Source: a virus
Direction: 5' to 3' (one strand)
Length of the DNA: 25,212 nt
IMG/VR virus record: IMGVR_UViG_3300024348_000222
Coordinates: 1 to 25,212 of that record
Position numbers and translations under genes: made by a program
In this document: in pieces, positions 22,901 to 25,212 of the stretch
Numbering within the stretch: position 1 is the stretch's first letter
Layout of the letters: each line of letters opens with the position of its first letter
The notes under the pieces: model-generated
Database searches by the model: none
What the model was told of the DNA's origin: nothing
The model's input: only the letters and a program-made list of their open reading frames with translations

Positions 22901-23162
22901 ATCTAGCATATCTGGATATGAGTTTGACTGGATACCTAAGAAGGGAATACACGAAAACGAGGGAAGGGATATAGGGGTAATCGCCCAGGAGATAGAGAGA
23001 ATTTTTCCGCAGCTTGTTCAGACCAGAGATAATGGCTATAAGGCGGTAAAATATGAAAAACTTGTACCCGTCTTAATAGAAGCTATAAAGGCATTAAAAT
23101 CTGAGGTTGATATTCTTAGGATGGAGAACGCTGATATTAGAAATAAAATAAGTAAACTTTAA
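19929..23162 (+). CDS. Collagen-like receptor-binding fibre with S74 self-cleaving chaperone domain
   Basis: The 1077-residue protein starts with a short [11 protein letters not shown]-type fibre N-terminus, then a collagen-like Gly-X-Y block (about 36-427, mostly GSS, GTS, GSA and GTP triplets), a non-repeated beta-sandwich-like domain (429-550) and a second collagen-like block (551-908). The end is a beta-rich spacer and an intramolecular chaperone domain of the peptidase S74 family: S973-D974 in [11 protein letters not shown], with K978 as the expected Ser-Lys dyad, then [15 protein letters not shown] and a leucine-rich coil. S74 domains trimerise the fibre, then cut themselves off. The Gly-X-Y blocks would form a triple helix holding the shaft apart. 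This is probably the host-recognising tail fibre. [11 protein letters not shown] segment recurs seven times as a landmark between runs. Confidence 0.85.
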   Translation: MAQFPSNPRIGQAFLADSNLYVWSGYQWIVAQVGNSSAGTSGTSGVDGNFYGSSGSSGTRGSSGTSGTPGTPGGDGEPGSAGTSGINGSSGTSGSTGTPGSSGSSGSAGTSGSTGTPGSSGSAGTSGAIGSPGSPGSAGTSGTPGSAGTSGSNGSSGVSGVNGVDGSTGTSGTSGSSGVTGSAGTSGSSGSAGTSGAIGSPGSPGSAGTSGTPGSAGTSGSNGSSGVSGVNGVDGSAGTSGSSGVTGSAGTSGSAGTSGSAGTSGAIGSPGSPGSSGTSGSTGTSGSSGVSGVNGVDGSAGTSGSSGVTGSAGTSGSAGTSGSAGTSGSAGTSGSAGSTGSSGSSGSSGQSGSSGTSGSNGSSGTSGSTGTSGSSGVSGVNGVDGSAGTSGANGSSGTSGSNGSSGTSGSNGSSGTSGSSGSSGASGGYLSITQLLDNIPATTRSGSTIVTEWTTSYTSVAGSTLMFNLSFSAYVPSSLGAKQFDLVIDSVTVASTTFFFNSVNVHATIPCLFNVENLSAGSHNIQIRIPSGVTVDAQDYAHLTVIETMGTGVPGSSGTSGISGSSGSSGTSGSSGSSGSSGTRGSSGSSGTSGSTGTSGTSGSTGTSGTSGSSGVSGVNGVDGSAGTSGVNGSSGTSGSSGISGSSGASGTSGSSGTSGSSGTSGSSGSSGSSGSSGTSGSAGTSGTSGTSGSSGTSGTSGSSGVSGVNGVDGSSGTAGSTGTSGTSGSSGSAGTSGTSGSAGTSGTSGSSGSSGSSGSSGTRGSAGTSGSSGTSGTSGSSGTSGTSGSTGTSGTSGSSGSSGSSGSSGTRGSSGSAGTSGSSGTSGTSGSTGTSGTSGSSGSSGSSGTRGSSGTSGSTGTSGTSGSSGVSGVNGVDGNNGANGSSGTSGTSGSSGISGSSGSSGVSATIFNNADDRVITGSSTSGQLNGESGFTFNGTTAYINGALGVGTSTPTTTGLIRATNDIVAYYSSDERLKENKEIIQDPLYKLSSISGYEFDWIPKKGIHENEGRDIGVIAQEIERIFPQLVQTRDNGYKAVKYEKLVPVLIEAIKALKSEVDILRMENADIRNKISKL
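20034..21209 (+). repeat. Collagen-like Gly-X-Y coding repeat, block 1
   Basis: About 390 residues of uninterrupted Gly-X-Y triplets, built from degenerate 9- and 18-base units such as GGATCTGCTGGAACATCA. The [10 protein letters not shown] segment occurs four times here. Longer blocks (for example [18 protein letters not shown] and what follows) are nearly exact copies, pointing to internal duplication. Synonymous codons vary between copies. Confidence 0.9.
21579..22652 (+). repeat. Collagen-like Gly-X-Y coding repeat, block 2
   Basis: About 358 residues of Gly-X-Y triplets, enriched in GTSGTSG and GSSGSSG, with [10 protein letters not shown] three times and [12 protein letters not shown] strings as a second landmark. 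It has fewer Pro-containing triplets than block 1 and is separated from it by the beta domain. Confidence 0.9.
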
Positions 23163-23172
23163 TATATAGGTC

Positions 23173-23586
23173 ATGGAGAATTTGTTGAATTTTAAAGATT
23201 ACGAGCCAGCTGAAGAATATAAATCAGAATCTAGGAGATCTCTGAATCTTGATAGTGTTAGAGGGTCTAAGGAATACAAAAGAATCATTAAGCTCGGATT
23301 CGAGGAGGAGACTTCACACCAGCAGGAGATCAATAACACCATGAAATTCATCAGAACTAAGCAGAAGCAGAAGGAGAAGGGTCACGATGATGTTTTTTAT
23401 ACCATCCACCCGACCGGAACAGTTCGCAGATACAACCCTATAAAGTCAGAAGAGATTCCACAAGGTAGCGGTAATGACATCAAAAAGTTTATAGAACCTT
23501 TTGAAAAACCAAAGGACTATATCAAAGGTCTAAACTATCTTTGGCAATATCTTAAAAGAAAAGAAGCTAATAAGGATTTTAGATAA
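23173..23586 (+). CDS. Small basic protein, unknown function
   Basis: The 137-residue product is rich in Lys, Arg, Glu and Asn, with a KQKQKEKGHDDVFYTIHPTG segment and a C-terminal YLWQYLKRKEAN helix. Its start, MENLLNFKDYEPAEEY, has the F-x-x-Y spacing of a capsid-targeting leader but lacks a clear hydrophobic-x-Glu site, so that reading is weak. It follows the fibre gene by ten bases with TATATAGG just ahead of the ATG. Fibre-assembly or head-decoration roles are possible but not supported by a motif. No family recognised. Confidence 0.6.
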   Translation: MENLLNFKDYEPAEEYKSESRRSLNLDSVRGSKEYKRIIKLGFEEETSHQQEINNTMKFIRTKQKQKEKGHDDVFYTIHPTGTVRRYNPIKSEEIPQGSGNDIKKFIEPFEKPKDYIKGLNYLWQYLKRKEANKDFR

Positions 23587-23596
23587 TATAAAAGAT

Positions 23597-23833
23597 ATGG
23601 ATAACGATTGCGGTTGCGGAACGCCGGACATTTCAGATTACAGGGAAAGAAATCATTCTAAAGAGGTGAGTCAAATTCTAAACAAATGGATTTTGGATAA
23701 CCTAGGACGCAAACTTCTTATACAGGAACCAATTTATGATATATACAAAGATATCATAGGATACATAACTAAAAATACAGAGGGAAACGTAATTCGAATT
23801 TTCTCCAATAATATAAAACAAATAATAGATTAA
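23597..23833 (+). CDS. Small Cys-rich-start protein, unknown function
   Basis: The 78-residue product begins MDNDCGCGTPDISDY, with two Cys in CGCG. The remainder is a helical and beta mix with Ile-rich stretches (IYDIYKDIIGYITKN and IRIFSNNIKQIID). The Cys pair is too little for a zinc site alone, unless the protein oligomerises. It starts ten bases after the previous stop and stops one base before the next start. No family recognised; the coupling implies co-expression with its neighbours. Confidence 0.55.
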   Translation: MDNDCGCGTPDISDYRERNHSKEVSQILNKWILDNLGRKLLIQEPIYDIYKDIIGYITKNTEGNVIRIFSNNIKQIID

Positions 23834-23834
23834 T

Positions 23835-24287
23835 ATGTTCTACCCAAAACTCGAAAATAGATGCTTGATTTGCATGAATGATGAGGAAAGAGAGATAGAA
23901 GAAGCCATTGCAAACTGTGAGGATTCCGAAGTTCTTGAAGCTCTAACTGAATGGTTAAATGAAAAAGAATACTGTGTGGAAAAAAGACAGCTGGAAAAAT
24001 ATCTAGCAGACAAAGGCATAGTTCAAAAACTAGACGAGGATGGAATGGGAGGTGCACCTGCACCAGCCGCTGGTTTGGCTACTCTTGGAGATGTTGGAGG
24101 TATGGGAAATCCATCAGCACCTAGTAACGGGGGAACAAACTCAGGATTTTATGATGCCACTAGATCAGGATCTGGAGATAAATTCCCATCGTTAAATGTT
24201 GGAACACCAGCAGCTAGAAAGAAATCAAAAAATTCTAAAACCCTACTTTCATATTTGGCTTTTGTTAAGGGCAACAAGAAAAAGTAA
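23835..24287 (+). CDS. Small acidic protein with disordered tail, unknown function
   Basis: The 150-residue product has a Cys-containing N-terminus (RCLICMNDEEREIEEAI) and an acidic helical first half with a third Cys-bearing segment. Its middle is Gly/Ala/Pro/Met-rich (GMGGAPAPAAGLATLGDVGG), and its tail is basic (ARKKSKNSKT and KGNKKK). This is the pattern of a disordered linker between two small parts. No family recognised. It is the last gene before a strong terminator and a 156-base gap, so it closes the fibre-downstream unit. Confidence 0.6.
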   Translation: MFYPKLENRCLICMNDEEREIEEAIANCEDSEVLEALTEWLNEKEYCVEKRQLEKYLADKGIVQKLDEDGMGGAPAPAAGLATLGDVGGMGNPSAPSNGGTNSGFYDATRSGSGDKFPSLNVGTPAARKKSKNSKTLLSYLAFVKGNKKK

Positions 24288-24315
24288 ATCCGGATAACAC
24301 AACACATTATAAGAC

Positions 24316-24342
24316 AAGCCTGCTAACTAGCAGGCTTTTTTT
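24316..24342 (+). terminator. Strong rho-independent terminator
   Basis: A perfect nine-base stem AAGCCTGCT / AGCAGGCTT with a four-base loop AACT and seven T. It ends the unit upstream of hsp20. Confidence 0.93.
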
Positions 24343-24345
24343 ATT

Positions 24346-24389
24346 GACATTTTGTCGGATTAATTTTCACTGAGTGGACAATTTGTCCA
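24346..24389 (+). promoter_or_regulatory. Paired palindromic operator candidates before hsp20
   Basis: Two sites share the form GACA-N3-TGTC: GACATTTTGTC at 24346-24356, and GACAATTTGTC at 24377-24387, the latter extended to the perfect 15-base palindrome TGGACAATTTGTCCA at 24375-24389. Their centres are 31 bases apart, about three DNA turns, so a dimeric regulator could occupy both on one face. They lie between the terminator and the hsp20 start, with about 55 bases left for a promoter and leader. The rest of the gap (24288-24443) holds only the terminator and AT-rich sequence. Confidence 0.55.
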
Positions 24390-24443
24390 TTTTATCCATT
24401 CGGAGCATAGTTTGCAATAGTTATTATAAAAAAAATTATAACT

Positions 24444-25212
<769 letters not shown>

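Noticed and set aside
23163-23170. TATATAGG before the gene at 23173 as promoter
   Set aside because: Only two bases from the ATG; it is likely chance in AT-rich sequence, although TATATAG-N-TCATGG also occurs before the gene at 18773.
24344-24349. TTGACA at 24344 as a sigma70-type promoter
   Set aside because: No TATAAT-like -10 follows at 16-18 bases, and Bacteroidota promoters use other consensus elements; no confident promoter for hsp20 can be placed.
24346-24389. CIRCE or other known heat-shock operator
   Set aside because: The CIRCE sequence TTAGCACTC-N9-GAGTGCTAA is absent, and the palindromes have another core and spacing.

Overview
The window looks like part of the genome of a large T4-like tailed phage (contractile-tail myovirus) whose host is a member of the Bacteroidota. 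Every supported gene is on the + strand, genes are packed with gaps of a few bases or short overlaps, and the DNA is AT-rich. The T4 link rests on a gp32-like single-stranded DNA-binding protein, a gp61-like primase, a UvsY-like mediator and a UvsW helicase in a T4-like cluster, plus a tail-tube-like protein. The host link rests on start codons preceded by A-rich leaders with no Shine-Dalgarno sequence, a 59-residue Bacteroidota-type histone H1 (Hc1) protein, and a DUF4494-like protein.

Layout: (1) 1-7953, virion module. It holds two related fibre-like proteins (the first cut by the window edge), two small proteins of unknown role, a 911-residue structural protein and a tail-tube-like protein. 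Two of the large proteins end in closely related 129-residue Hint (intein/hedgehog-type) domains. (2) 7981-13884, replication and recombination: a small protein, a RuvC-like nuclease, GmhA, gp32, primase, a small charged protein, UvsY and UvsW. (3) 13921-18026, a compact four-gene operon with a Pol-beta-type nucleotidyltransferase and a fused nucleic-acid ligase/NMN adenylyltransferase. Three of its proteins start with a T4-type capsid-targeting sequence, and the fourth has a similar string inside its linker. (4) 18079-19909, small genes: histone H1-like, DUF4494-like, an unknown, a CHAP amidase that also has a capsid-targeting-like start, and a DUF3008-like protein. (5) 19929-24287, a 1077-residue collagen-like fibre with a self-cleaving S74 chaperone domain, then three small unknown genes. 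(6) 24288-25212, a strong terminator, two matching palindromes, an Hsp20 gene and the start of dnaK.

Best candidates for new biology: the paired C-terminal Hint domains on virion proteins, which could cleave or covalently attach the structural protein; and an operon in which a nucleotidyltransferase, probably packaged and injected, sits next to a ligase-NMNAT fusion, suggesting an RNA-end repair or NAD-related counter-defence. Supporting observations are an A-rich, G-poor leader in front of gp32 that may be an autoregulatory site, and a two-site GACA-N3-TGTC operator in front of hsp20-dnaK.

No tRNA, rRNA, CRISPR array, insertion sequence or attachment site was seen. No stretch over 300 bases lacks a gene; the longest gap is 24288-24443. 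All assignments come from reading the sequence by eye; no database search was run.
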